Source of the DNA: Candidatus Acidiferrales bacterium
GTDB lineage: Bacteria > Acidobacteriota > Terriglobia > Acidiferrales > UBA7541
DNA length: 64,000 nt
Reading direction: 5' to 3'
Assembly: GCA_035934015.1 (NCBI GenBank)
Contig: DASYYH010000016.1
Location: 124,001 to 188,000 of the forward strand
Part shown: positions 25,017-33,859 of the stretch, in pieces
Numbering within the stretch: position 1 is the stretch's first letter
Layout of the letters: each line of letters opens with the position of its first letter
The notes under the pieces: generated by a model
What the model saw: only the letters and a program-made list of their open reading frames with translations
What the model was told of the DNA's origin: nothing
The model's database searches: none
Program-made: the position numbers and the translations under genes

Positions 25017-25556
25017 ATGAAACGCGGAGTGATGCTAATGATTGTGTGCGGAGTGATTTGTGTTTTGGCGCCGGCGATGGCGGCGAACGGACAGGGACTT
25101 TCGCCGGAGCAGCAGAACCTGAATGTTTCGGCGGGGCGATGGGTGTTTCACGGAACGTCAAAAAGCAGGACGGGAAAGACGAGTTCGTTCACATGGAATG
25201 AGAACTGCGAATGGTCGCCGAATCATTTGTATCTGGAGTGCACGTTCAGCAATGTGTGGGGAGGAAGAGCGGTGGAGTCGCTTGTTGTGGACACGTACAA
25301 CACGGCGGATCACACGTACTGGCATTACGAACTCTACGCAGCGGGAGAAAAAGGCGACAATCCGTTCGTTTCGCGGATGGAAGTCAATGGGAATACCTGG
25401 ATTGAATACGGGCGAAAGGCCGTGCCGGGGAAAACGACGGGAGAGCGGATTGTCTACAACTGGGGTCCTCCGGGACACGTCAAAGTGGCGATTGAAACTT
25501 CGAAGGACGGCGTGAACTGGACGGCGATGGATGAGGGCGAAGGAGTGAAGCTATAA
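25017..25556 (+). CDS. secreted beta-rich hypothetical protein
   Basis: 179 residues from the ATG at 25017 after GGAGAG. A cleavable signal peptide (about 1-24: GVMLMIVCGVICVLAPAMAANG) leads to a mature domain of about 150 residues. It has repeated aromatic strands (GRWVFHGTSKSRTG, TWNENCEWSPNHLYLECTF, TYWHYELYA). The pattern resembles the DUF1579-like lipocalin-type proteins common in Acidobacteriota. Two cysteines (ENCEW and LECTF) could form a disulphide. Function unknown. Confidence 0.6.
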   Translation: MKRGVMLMIVCGVICVLAPAMAANGQGLSPEQQNLNVSAGRWVFHGTSKSRTGKTSSFTWNENCEWSPNHLYLECTFSNVWGGRAVESLVVDTYNTADHTYWHYELYAAGEKGDNPFVSRMEVNGNTWIEYGRKAVPGKTTGERIVYNWGPPGHVKVAIETSKDGVNWTAMDEGEGVKL

Positions 25557-25721
25557 ACCATCGGGGTCGGCCCTGGCGCGGCCAATGGCCCCGCAATAAT
25601 CCTTCTTGCGGATTTCCAGTGAGATGGAATATAAGCCAGCGTTAAGTAGAGCATTTATGAATATCGCAGCCAAATACGTGCGGTGCGCGAGCGGTATGCG
25701 ACACGCGGAAAGGAAATGACG

Positions 25722-26123
25722 ATGAAAAAATACTGGATGCTGGCGTTTGGTGTTGGGGTCGCGTTGACGGCGACGGCGCAAAAGAAGCCCAAACCTTTGC
25801 CGATGCCGCCAGCGACATCTCATGGACTGCCGATGAGCAACTACGCTTGCTCTTACAACCAATCGATGTCCGGAGCGAACGGCGTCGACTATTGGAGCGT
25901 CATGGTGTTCGCGGAATACGGACCGAAACACAAGCGATATTGGACAAAGTCGCTCGGGACGTTTCCCGGAGGCGAATCTGTGGCGACGCACGGCTCGGAA
26001 TCGGCAGCATCCGGCGCACCGAATGGAATGGTTCTGGACAAAGCCGACTATGGAGAAGCGGGGAAAAAGTGCATGGCGTGGGAAGAGGCTGTTCAGCAAG
26101 GAGGTCGATCGAGCAGTAAATGA
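25722..26123 (+). CDS. small secreted hypothetical protein
   Basis: 133 residues from the ATG at 25722, eight bases after AAAGGA; another ATG lies at 25716. Signal peptide MKKYWMLAFGVGVALTATA. The mature part begins with a basic, proline-rich stretch (QKKPKPLPMPP). A region with Tyr, Trp and Gly (NYACSYNQSMSGANGVDYWSV, YGPKHKRYW) and two Cys follows. No family is recognised. Confidence 0.5.
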   Translation: MKKYWMLAFGVGVALTATAQKKPKPLPMPPATSHGLPMSNYACSYNQSMSGANGVDYWSVMVFAEYGPKHKRYWTKSLGTFPGGESVATHGSESAASGAPNGMVLDKADYGEAGKKCMAWEEAVQQGGRSSSK

Positions 26124-26194
26124 GGATTGCGCGGACGGAAGGCTGAGTGCATTCGCCGACCGGAATCGTGGCCGGTGAGCGATCCTGCGGAAAT

Positions 26195-26224
26195 TTGGAG
26201 CGGCGGCGGGAAGCGCGATAGAAT
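26195..26224 (+). promoter_or_regulatory. promoter of the helicase-nuclease gene
   Basis: -35 TTGGAG (26195-26200), 18-bp spacer, -10 TAGAAT (26219-26224). The ATG is 15 bases beyond the -10, so the leader is very short. A TTG at 26225 touches the -10 box and cannot be the start. Confidence 0.5.
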
Positions 26225-26239
26225 TTGTTTCTCAACAGG

Positions 26240-29230
26240 ATGCCGGCCACTACTTCAGATGCATTTGCGGAGCTGAACGCGGAACAACTTGCCGTGGTGG
26301 AGCACGGCGAAGGGCCGCTGCTCGTCGTGGCGGGCGCAGGAACGGGCAAAACGCGCGTCATCACGCGGCGAATTTGCCATCTCCTCGAAACGAATCCTGG
26401 ACTTTCCGGCGAAAACATACTCGGGCTGACGTTCACGGACAAAGCCGCGGGCGAGATGAAATCGCGTGTGGTGAAAGCCGCGGGCGCGCGCGCCGATGGC
26501 GTGTGGCTGAGCACGTTTCACAAATTCTGCCTGGACAAAATTCTGTGCGAAGCGAATCAATCACTGCGCGGCATCGACGAGGTGGAGCACTGGGTCCTGC
26601 TGCGGCGGAACATTCGCGAGCTTGCGCTAAAGCATTTCACGCGGCTGGCGTCGCCGGGCGAATTTTTGAGCGACTTCGTGAAGTTTTTTTCGCGCTGCCA
26701 GGACGAGCTGGTGACGGCGGAAGATTATCAGCAGTACGTCGGCGGATTGCGCAAGGCCCATGAGGCGAGGAAAAGCTCGCTCGATGACGAAGCACGTGCA
26801 GCGGAAGAAGAAAATCTGGCGCGGCAGGAAGAAGTGGCGCGGGCATATCGCATCAGCGAGCGGCTGCAGCGCGAAAAGAACCTGATTACGTTCGGCGGAC
26901 AACTGATGCAGGCAGTACAACTGCTGCAACGGGACAAGGAACGGCTCGAACGGCTGCGCGAACAATATCACTACGTGCTCGTAGACGAATTTCAGGACAC
27001 GAATATTGCGCAGCTCGAATTGCTGTGGCTGCTGGCGGGCAAGCACCACAACATCGTCGCGGTGGGCGACGACAATCAGGCGATTTACCGGTTTCGCGGC
27101 GCGTCGTTCGGAAGCTTCACGATTTTCTTTGAGCGATTCTGCGAAGCGGCGAAGGGAGCGCGCGCGGAGGGACTGCCACTGAAATCGCTGACGCAGAATT
27201 ACCGTTCGACGAAGCGAATTCTGGACATCGCCAGCCAGGTGATCCAGCACAACGAGCGCCCGACTTTTTTGCCGCATCGCGGATTGAATACGGAAAATCC
27301 GGCGGGAGAGAAGATTCGCATCGCGGAATTTGCCACGCCGGAGGAAGAGGCGTGGTGGGTGGCGAACGAAATCGGACGACTTCACGACGCAGGACGAAAA
27401 TGGCGAAGTTGTGCGGTGCTCTACCGCAAACATACGCACCGCACGCGAATCGTCGATGTGCTGCGGCGCAAAAAGATTCCGTTTCTGATTCGCGGGCTTT
27501 CGGTGCTGTCGAACACGCTGGTGCGCGATCTGCTGGCGTATTTGCGACTGGTGGCGATTCGTTCGGACAATGTGGCATGCGCGCGCGTGGTTGCGGCGCC
27601 GTACTGGGGATTCGAGCCGCAGGATCTGGTGCGCATGGCGGAGCGCGGCGGTGGGAAACGATCGCTGCTGGACGTGCTGGAAGCGCCGCAGGGCGAGCTG
27701 GCGTTCCGGCCGGAGATGAAGACGGCAGAGCTGCTGCAATTCTTGAAAGAATTGCGGCAACTTGCGGCGCGAGCGAATGCGACGAATGTCTTTGACCGGC
27801 TCGTGGCGGGACTCGCGCTTTCGCCGCTGCCTTCGGATGCGGACCGGCTGAACCTGGAGCGCTTCGCAGCGTTCCTGGCAGAATGGGAGAGCAAGAGCGA
27901 AGAAAAATCGCTCGCGGCGTTCATCGAATACTTCGATTTTTTTCTGGAAGCGGGCGGCGAGATTACGCAGACGGAAGAGCCAGCGGACGATGCGGTGCAG
28001 CTCATGACGGTGCATGCGGCGAAGGGACTGGAGTTCGATCATGTCTTTTTGCTGACGCTCTCCGATGGAGATTTTCCGGCGCGGCCGCAAGCGCCGGTGC
28101 TCGAATTCCCCGCCGAGTTGATGAAAGAGGAGCAGCCCAAAGGTGAATTCCGCATTCAGGAGGAGCGGCGGCTTTTTTACGTGGCGATGACGCGCGCGCG
28201 GCGGCTGCTGACACTTTGTACCGTGGTGAACAAGCGCAAGAAGCCTTCGCCGTTCCTTGAAGACATTCTCGAGGATCCTAAAGTGAAGGCGATGCACGCG
28301 GAACAACTGGCGCCGAAAGTCCGCGTACCGACGGAGGAAGAAACGGTGGGGTCGCTGCCGGCGGATCCTGAGCGGCCGCAACTTTTCCCGGCGATTGCCG
28401 CAGATTCGCGCGCCTATTCGCGGATTGCGCTGTGGACCAAGGCGTACCATCCACCGAGCGGCGAGCCGCTGCAACTGAGCGCGTCGGCGATCGAGACGTA
28501 CAAGAGCTGCCCGATGAAATACCTTCTGCAGCAAGTCTGGGGAATTCGCGGCGGGCCGCAGGCGATGATGACATTCGGAAACGTGATGCACACGACGATT
28601 CGCGAATTCGTGCGCGAAATTCGCAAGAGGCGAAATGTGCCGTTCGAAGAAGTGGCCGCGATTTTCGAACGCGAATGGCGAGCTGCTGGGTTTCAGGACG
28701 ACTACCAGGAAGAAGAGTACCGCAAAGCGGGACTCGAGCAACTGCAGGCATTTTGCGCCAGCTATGCGAAGGAACCGGCGGACGTGCTGCATCAGGAGAA
28801 GGCGTTTGAGCTGCCGCTCGATCCGAACGTGGTAATTCTAGGACGCATGGACCAAATCAACCGGATCCAGGACGGCGGGCCGCGCGCGATTGAGATTATC
28901 GATTACAAAACGGGCAATCCGAAGCAAGCGAAACAAGCGGACCAAAGCTTGCAATTGAGCTTATATGCGATTGCGGCGGAGGAAGTGCTGGAGCTCGAGC
29001 CGGAACGATTGATTTTTTACAATCTGACGACGAACGAAGCTGTGGAAACGACGCGCAAGGGAAAAACCCTGAAAAAAGCGAAGGACGCCGTTGCCGAAGT
29101 CGCAGAGCTGATTCGCGCGGGAGAATTTCCAGCGAAGCCGAATTTTTTCATTTGCCGGCGCTGCGATTACCGGCCGATTTGCGCCGCACACGAGCAACTG
29201 ATCGCCATTCAACCCGCGGACGAAAACTGA
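26240..29230 (+). CDS. UvrD/Rep-type helicase fused to a PD-(D/E)XK nuclease with Fe-S cluster
   Basis: 996 residues. The first 700 form a superfamily 1 helicase: Walker A AGAGTGKT (31-38), LVDEFQDTN motif II, GDDNQAIYRFRGA motif III and LMTVHAAKGLEFDHVFL motif V. The last 250 form a PD-(D/E)XK nuclease with EIIDYKTGN as the active-site core. Four cysteines (KSCPMKY early in the domain, and CRRCDYRPIC at the end) make the AddB-like iron-sulphur staple. This is a single-chain RecBCD/AddAB analogue for double-strand break processing. No second subunit gene is adjacent. Confidence 0.88.
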   Translation: MPATTSDAFAELNAEQLAVVEHGEGPLLVVAGAGTGKTRVITRRICHLLETNPGLSGENILGLTFTDKAAGEMKSRVVKAAGARADGVWLSTFHKFCLDKILCEANQSLRGIDEVEHWVLLRRNIRELALKHFTRLASPGEFLSDFVKFFSRCQDELVTAEDYQQYVGGLRKAHEARKSSLDDEARAAEEENLARQEEVARAYRISERLQREKNLITFGGQLMQAVQLLQRDKERLERLREQYHYVLVDEFQDTNIAQLELLWLLAGKHHNIVAVGDDNQAIYRFRGASFGSFTIFFERFCEAAKGARAEGLPLKSLTQNYRSTKRILDIASQVIQHNERPTFLPHRGLNTENPAGEKIRIAEFATPEEEAWWVANEIGRLHDAGRKWRSCAVLYRKHTHRTRIVDVLRRKKIPFLIRGLSVLSNTLVRDLLAYLRLVAIRSDNVACARVVAAPYWGFEPQDLVRMAERGGGKRSLLDVLEAPQGELAFRPEMKTAELLQFLKELRQLAARANATNVFDRLVAGLALSPLPSDADRLNLERFAAFLAEWESKSEEKSLAAFIEYFDFFLEAGGEITQTEEPADDAVQLMTVHAAKGLEFDHVFLLTLSDGDFPARPQAPVLEFPAELMKEEQPKGEFRIQEERRLFYVAMTRARRLLTLCTVVNKRKKPSPFLEDILEDPKVKAMHAEQLAPKVRVPTEEETVGSLPADPERPQLFPAIAADSRAYSRIALWTKAYHPPSGEPLQLSASAIETYKSCPMKYLLQQVWGIRGGPQAMMTFGNVMHTTIREFVREIRKRRNVPFEEVAAIFEREWRAAGFQDDYQEEEYRKAGLEQLQAFCASYAKEPADVLHQEKAFELPLDPNVVILGRMDQINRIQDGGPRAIEIIDYKTGNPKQAKQADQSLQLSLYAIAAEEVLELEPERLIFYNLTTNEAVETTRKGKTLKKAKDAVAEVAELIRAGEFPAKPNFFICRRCDYRPICAAHEQLIAIQPADEN

Positions 29231-29241
29231 AAGAAAATAAA

Positions 29242-29266
29242 AAGGGCAGCCATTACGGCTGCCCTT
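29242..29266 (-). terminator. rho-independent terminator between convergent genes
   Basis: A 10-bp hairpin (AAGGGCAGCC/GGCTGCCCTT, 5-nt loop) follows the helicase stop. On the minus strand it is followed by TTTATTTTC, so it best terminates the VWA gene at 29456-30523. It may also stop the helicase transcript. Confidence 0.75.
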
Positions 29267-29455
29267 CGGTGAACCATTTTTGCGGCCTCTGAAAACTTTC
29301 CAGCAGCCGCGCGCATGAACTACGGAAGCGATCTCCCCACAAACTTCCCGCGAATCAGGCGCGCTTTACCGGCACGCATCTCATCCGCATCATTCTTCTA
29401 TACGGTCGGCTGCCCGGGATGTCAAGCGCAAAAAAAAAAGAGGAAGCGCGAAACG

Positions 29456-30523
29456 TCAGGGCTGAAGCTGAGCGAAATAACCCTGGCGCGCGGTGACGGA
29501 AAGATTTGGGCGCTCGACGCGGACTTCGAGGCTGTGATAATTGCCGCGACCGGCGGTGTTCGTGGGACTGAAGACGAGCGTGTATTGATTGCGCGCTTCC
29601 TCGGTCAGCTCTGCGTACATGCGTTCGAGATCACCCTGCTTGAGAGCATGAAAAACATCGCCGCCCGTCGTGTGCGTGTACGAGGAGAGATGGCCAACGC
29701 CTTCGGGGCGGTCGAGAATGCCGCCCACGGCAATGGCGTAAACAGTGATGTTAGAGGAAAGCAACGATTGAAGCGTGGTGTTGAGATTCCACTGATTGTA
29801 ACGAGCATTCGTCCCATCAGAAATGATGAAGATGATCTTACGGCGGTCGCGGTTGCGCGTGCGGAGCATATCGGCGGCGTAATGAACAGCGTCGTCGAGG
29901 TGCTTCGTGACGCCACTCGTGCTCGCCACGACGGGAATATTCGCGCCGGGGCCGATGGGCTGGCCATTGAGACGCGGAGGCGAGGTCATAGCCATGGATG
30001 GAGAAGTGGAATCGCGCGAATCGAGAGCGTCTTTTTCGCTGGTGCGGATGTCTTTCAGCTTGGCGAAGAGCGTGTCGTTGTTGGAAGTAAAATCGAGCAC
30101 AGTCTTCGGATATTCATCGAAGCGAACCAGGGCGACTTCGTCGTTCGGTCCGAATCCGGCTGCGACACTGTCGAGGCTTTGCTGAACCGCCTGTGCAGCT
30201 CTGGCCTCCAAATCATCGTCCAGAAGGACGACAACGGACATTGGCAGGGCCCGGCCAGAAAAGTTCGTGATGACTTGCTGGACGCCATCCTGAAAGACGC
30301 GGAAGTCCTCTTCCTCCAGATTGGCGACGAGATTTCCCTGAGCGTCTTTTACGGTTACGGGGACGACGACCGCTTTGGATGGAATCACAATCCTGGGCGG
30401 CTTATTTTGCTGCGGGGGCTTCGACTGTGCGGCGCCGATTTGCGATGAGCCGGAACCGGACTGGGCGCTAAGGCACATGGGGAATAGAAGTGCAGCGAGC
30501 AGCAGCGCCAAGGATCGCTTCAT
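29456..30523 (-). CDS. VWA-domain secreted protein (acidobacterial family), altered MIDAS
   Basis: 355 residues from MKRS at 30523, with GGGGGA upstream. A signal peptide (LALLLAALLFPMCLSAQSG) is followed by a Pro/Gln-rich linker and a beta domain (VVPVTVKDAQGNLVANLEEEDFRVFQDG) typical of the acidobacterial VWFA-related family. The von Willebrand A domain starts at SVVVLLDDDLEARAAQ, where the metal-binding DxSxS reads DDDLE. The other two paralogues here keep DTSGS and DTSNS. The end FAQLQP follows a beta strand shared with them. Extracellular adhesion or binding is the usual guess. Confidence 0.85.
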   Translation of the reverse strand: MKRSLALLLAALLFPMCLSAQSGSGSSQIGAAQSKPPQQNKPPRIVIPSKAVVVPVTVKDAQGNLVANLEEEDFRVFQDGVQQVITNFSGRALPMSVVVLLDDDLEARAAQAVQQSLDSVAAGFGPNDEVALVRFDEYPKTVLDFTSNNDTLFAKLKDIRTSEKDALDSRDSTSPSMAMTSPPRLNGQPIGPGANIPVVASTSGVTKHLDDAVHYAADMLRTRNRDRRKIIFIISDGTNARYNQWNLNTTLQSLLSSNITVYAIAVGGILDRPEGVGHLSSYTHTTGGDVFHALKQGDLERMYAELTEEARNQYTLVFSPTNTAGRGNYHSLEVRVERPNLSVTARQGYFAQLQP

Positions 30524-30636
30524 TGTTACCATCCCCCTGATTGAAGTTCTTCGTGGACGCGCGGTACAGGGTGCGGCAAACTATCCCGGCAGCCAGACAC
30601 ATCCGTTCGGAAGGGAGCCGCATCGAACTATCCGCG

Positions 30637-31761
30637 ATGAAGAACCTTCAAAAGTATACAACGATTCCACAAACAATTACCGCACGAAGCGCGTGCGCGG
30701 CGGCGATTCTGGCCGGGCTGGCGATTCTGGCCGCTCCGCAGATTTGGATGCACGGGACTGGCATTGCGTGGGCTGCATCGCGCGCAGCAGCGGCATCGCG
30801 GAATGCGGTGCCGCAAATTCCGGTGCAAATTCCTGTGAAGAAACCGAAAGGCGAAGGCCAGAACCAACAACTGCCACAGACGGGAACGACGCGGATTCAA
30901 GTGAAGTTGGTGCGGCTGTACGTGACGGTGCGCGACAAGCATGGAGCGATCATTCAGGGCCTGGGCCAAAACGACTTCCATGTGTACGAAGATGGCGTGG
31001 AGCAAAAGATCGCGTTTTTTTCGAAGGATATGACCGATCCGATCACGCTGGCGATGATGATTGACACGAGCGGAAGCCAGCAAAACCTGCTGGAGGCGGA
31101 AAAGCAAACGGCGGACCGATTTGTGCGGGATATTTTGAAAAAGGGCGACCTGGCGATGGCGGTGTCGTTTGACGCCGAAGTGCACATGCTGGCGGACTTC
31201 ACGGACGACCAGGAATTGCTGCAACAGGCCTTCGAAAAAGCGGAAATCTTTGTGCCAACGGGTCTGGGCCCAACGAATCAACCAACTCCCAGCACTGTGC
31301 TATACGACGCAATCTATCGCGTGTGTAATGAAAAAATGCCGGAAGAAGCGGGACGGAAGGCGCTCATCATACTGACGGACGCGGAAGACGAAGGGAGCAC
31401 GGAGACCGAAAAGGACGCGATTCTGGCGGCGCAAAACGCGAACGCGGTAGTTCACTTTCTGCTGATCGCGGAACGCGCCGCTTATTTCTTGAGCGGACAG
31501 ATGTACACGGGCGGGGCGGTGGCGCACGAAATGGCGAACCAAACCGGCGGACGCGTGATTTCGATTCGGAATGACAACGATCTGGACAAGGCCTTCGGAG
31601 AAATTTCGCAGGAGCTACGCAGCCAGTACATCGTCGCGTACTACCCTTCGAATACGAAAGCGGATGGGACGTTCCGCAAGATCAAAGTGGAAACCACGGA
31701 TAAGAACCTGCGCACGCTGACGCGCGCGGGTTATTACGCACCAAGCAGCGCAAACGAGTAA
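30637..31761 (+). CDS. VWA-domain secreted protein, acidobacterial family
   Basis: 374 residues from ATG 30637; an upstream in-frame extension is unlikely. Hydrophobic export signal (ACAAAILAGLAILAAP), a short Pro/Lys linker, a beta domain (VKLVRLYVTVRDKHGAIIQGLGQNDFHVYEDG), then a VWA domain with an intact MIDAS DTSGS (MMIDTSGSQ). The C-terminal segment (RSQYIVAYYPSNTKADGTFRKIKVET) is the shared tail strand. Two further paralogues lie on the minus strand at 29.5 and 31.8 kb, so this is a local gene family. Confidence 0.88.
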   Translation: MKNLQKYTTIPQTITARSACAAAILAGLAILAAPQIWMHGTGIAWAASRAAAASRNAVPQIPVQIPVKKPKGEGQNQQLPQTGTTRIQVKLVRLYVTVRDKHGAIIQGLGQNDFHVYEDGVEQKIAFFSKDMTDPITLAMMIDTSGSQQNLLEAEKQTADRFVRDILKKGDLAMAVSFDAEVHMLADFTDDQELLQQAFEKAEIFVPTGLGPTNQPTPSTVLYDAIYRVCNEKMPEEAGRKALIILTDAEDEGSTETEKDAILAAQNANAVVHFLLIAERAAYFLSGQMYTGGAVAHEMANQTGGRVISIRNDNDLDKAFGEISQELRSQYIVAYYPSNTKADGTFRKIKVETTDKNLRTLTRAGYYAPSSANE

Positions 31762-31819
31762 CAAACCCCTCTGGAGTTTGAGAATAGCCGATTCGCTCCA
31801 CTGGAAAAGCGCGGGCGAG

Positions 31820-32857
31820 CTACTTCTGCGGGGATGCGCCCGTACCGGGCTGGCCAGAAATCGAAGCGACTGGAGCAACGGCGAAATAACCCTTGCGAGA
31901 ACGAACCGTGAGACCCCTGCGATCGACGCGAAGATTCACGCTGTGGAACCTCCCGTCCAATACGGCATACGGAGGCGAATAACCAATCAAATATTGGCTG
32001 CGCAATTCGGTTCCGATGTCGAGGAATGACTGGGCGAGGTCGTCGACGCGATAAGGAAAGAAAACGCGGCCACCTGTTTCATCGGCGTATTCTTCCAGAA
32101 TCTTATCGCCTTCGGATTTTATGGCTTTCACCGCGCTGGTGCCGTCCGTCGTTGTCCAGTCGTTATTGGAGCTGATGGCATAGATGGAGACGCCGGCGCG
32201 GTCGGCCATCTGAATGGCGTCGCTCAGAGGATGGTCGCTGAGATTATCGTCGCCGTCACTGATGACAACCAGAACTCGGCGGACATCCGGATTCGGGCCC
32301 TCGGCTAAAGGAGCGCTGACAAGTTTTTGGCTGGCGGCGTAAATCGCGTCGTTCAGCGCCGTACCGCCGCCGGAATTCTGCTTTTGAATCACCTCGCTCA
32401 ATTCACCCACGTCATCGGTGTAGTCCTGAACCACTTCGGGTTCGGTATCAAAGGTCATCAGGAAGGCCTGGTCGCGATTGCGGCGAATCACGTTATATAG
32501 AAAATCGATTGCCGCGTCCTGCTCGAAATGCAGGCGCAGACGAATGCTATTGGAAGTGTCGAGGAGAACGCCGATGCGCAAGGGCAAATCGGCCTGGCGT
32601 GCGAAATAGGTGATGTCCTGCTTCTTGCCGTCTTCGGTGACAGAAAAATCGTTCTTGGTGAGATCGGTGACGAATTTGTCTCTGCGGTCAGTGACAGCGG
32701 CGACGAGATGAACCAAGCCTACGTGGATGACCGTTTTGGGCGGTGGGCCCTGCTGTTGGGGAGGCGGAGGAGGCAACTGAGTCTGCTGCGCGGAGGCGGC
32801 CGCGGCAAGCAGGAGAAACGTCAAAACAGCGAGCGAGATTTTCAGAGTTTTGCGCAC
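31820..32857 (-). CDS. VWA-domain secreted protein, acidobacterial family, leaderless candidate
   Basis: 345 residues from a GTG at 32857. Signal peptide MRKTLKISLAVLTFLLLAAAASAQ, Pro/Gln linker, beta domain (HVGLVHLVAAVTDRRDKFVTDLTKNDFSVTEDG), VWA domain with MIDAS DTSNS (LLDTSNS). The C-terminal strand RSQYLIGYSPPYAVLDGRFHSVNLRV is shared by the family. The GTG has no Shine-Dalgarno. A TTGACG-N18-TATAAT promoter inside the rluD stop region ends 11 bases upstream. It may also be read from the ileS-lspA-lgt-rluD operon. Confidence 0.88.
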   Translation of the reverse strand: MRKTLKISLAVLTFLLLAAAASAQQTQLPPPPPQQQGPPPKTVIHVGLVHLVAAVTDRRDKFVTDLTKNDFSVTEDGKKQDITYFARQADLPLRIGVLLDTSNSIRLRLHFEQDAAIDFLYNVIRRNRDQAFLMTFDTEPEVVQDYTDDVGELSEVIQKQNSGGGTALNDAIYAASQKLVSAPLAEGPNPDVRRVLVVISDGDDNLSDHPLSDAIQMADRAGVSIYAISSNNDWTTTDGTSAVKAIKSEGDKILEEYADETGGRVFFPYRVDDLAQSFLDIGTELRSQYLIGYSPPYAVLDGRFHSVNLRVDRRGLTVRSRKGYFAVAPVASISGQPGTGASPQK

Positions 32858-32868
32858 GACGAAATTTA

Positions 32869-32898
32869 ATTATAGGTACGGCTCCAGCACAGCGTCAA
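32869..32898 (-). promoter_or_regulatory. near-consensus promoter inside the 3' end of rluD
   Basis: Minus strand: -35 TTGACG (32893-32898), 18-bp spacer, perfect -10 TATAAT (32869-32874), 11 bases before the VWA gene's GTG. It overlaps the rluD stop codon. Confidence 0.65.
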
Positions 32899-33859
32899 TC
32901 GAATCCGCAGTGACCCCGGCGGTTCGGCCGATCTCACGCAAGTAATCAGCCAAGCCGCGGGGCAACGACGCGCGGACGTCAATTGGCGTCAGGTTTATTG
33001 GATGCAGAAAACGGAGGCGGAAGGCATGCAAAAAATTGCGGCCAAGGGCGGGAAGCAGCGCGGAGCCTACGATTGGTTCGCGAGGTGCGCCATAGAGCGT
33101 ATCGCCGACAATGGGATGCCCGAGCGCGGAAAAGTGGACGCGAATCTGATGCGTGCGGCCCGTGTGGAGATCGGCTTCAAGAAACGTGAAGCCATCGATG
33201 CGCCGGAGGACGCGAAAATCGGTGCGAGCGGCGCGGCCTTCGCGGCGGCGAGTGGTCATGCGGATGCGGCGATGGAGGTCGCGTGCGATGGGCAGCTCGA
33301 TACGGCCGGAGTCGCTTTTCATCTTGCCGTGGACCAAGGCGAGATACGTTTTCTCGATTTCGCGGTTGCGAAATTGGTTGACGAGAACGCGATGGGCTTT
33401 GTCGTTGCGCGCCACGATGAGAGCGCCCGAAGTTTCGCGGTCAAGGCGATGGACGATTCCGGGGCGCGATTCGCCACCGAGCGAAGAAAGCGAAGCTCCA
33501 GCGCCGAATTCGTGAACGAGGGCGTTGGCGAGCGTACCGGTTTTCACACCCGCGCCGGGATGGACGATCATTCCTGCCGGTTTATTGACGACGGCGACAT
33601 CATCGTCACGATAGAGGATTTCGAGCGGGATCGCTTCGGGCCGCGTTTCCGGCGGCGAAGCGGGCGGTATCTCAACAACAAGAGCGTCGCCTGCCTCGAT
33701 GCGATGCGACGGCTTCGCAGACTTGCCGTTGATGCGCACATGGCCGCGCTCGACGAGAGATTGCACGCGCGTGCGGCTTAGGTCGGGAAGCTGCGCGGCG
33801 AGAAAACGATCGAGGCGCTGGCCGGCGGCTTCCGCGTTCGCGGTGAAGCGGAAGTTAAT
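32870..33859 (-). CDS. rluD: 23S rRNA pseudouridine synthase, RluD type, probable ATT start
   Basis: 329 residues if started at ATT 33859, which follows GGAGG by six bases. The first in-frame GTG (33766) would delete half of the S4 RNA-binding domain, beginning after GQRLDRFLAAQLPDL. No ATG, GTG or TTG was found in frame in between or just upstream. The catalytic motif HRLDRETSG carries the active-site Asp, and GRTHQIRVHF is also present. RluD modifies helix 69 of 23S rRNA. The ATT overlaps the stop of lgt, indicating coupled translation in the ileS-lspA-lgt-rluD operon. Confidence 0.85.
   Translation of the reverse strand: MNFRFTANAEAAGQRLDRFLAAQLPDLSRTRVQSLVERGHVRINGKSAKPSHRIEAGDALVVEIPPASPPETRPEAIPLEILYRDDDVAVVNKPAGMIVHPGAGVKTGTLANALVHEFGAGASLSSLGGESRPGIVHRLDRETSGALIVARNDKAHRVLVNQFRNREIEKTYLALVHGKMKSDSGRIELPIARDLHRRIRMTTRRREGRAARTDFRVLRRIDGFTFLEADLHTGRTHQIRVHFSALGHPIVGDTLYGAPREPIVGSALLPALGRNFLHAFRLRFLHPINLTPIDVRASLPRGLADYLREIGRTAGVTADSIDAVLEPYL

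Noticed and set aside
26160-26224. LexA-like repeat upstream of the helicase-nuclease gene
   Set aside because: No TTYGCY-N5-TTCGCC pair was found there, so it is not called an SOS gene on this evidence.
26225-26239. TTG start for the helicase at 26225
   Set aside because: It touches the -10 box at 26219-26224, so it cannot be in the mRNA; ATG 26240 is used instead.
26627-28792. Long open frame (721 codons) on the minus strand opposite the helicase-nuclease gene
   Set aside because: It is the antisense shadow of a well-supported gene with clear helicase motifs; its product is Arg/His/Leu-rich with no domain.
29430-29445. Short poly-A run before the VWA gene's stop
   Set aside because: A homopolymer with no associated hairpin; not a terminator and not a repeat element.
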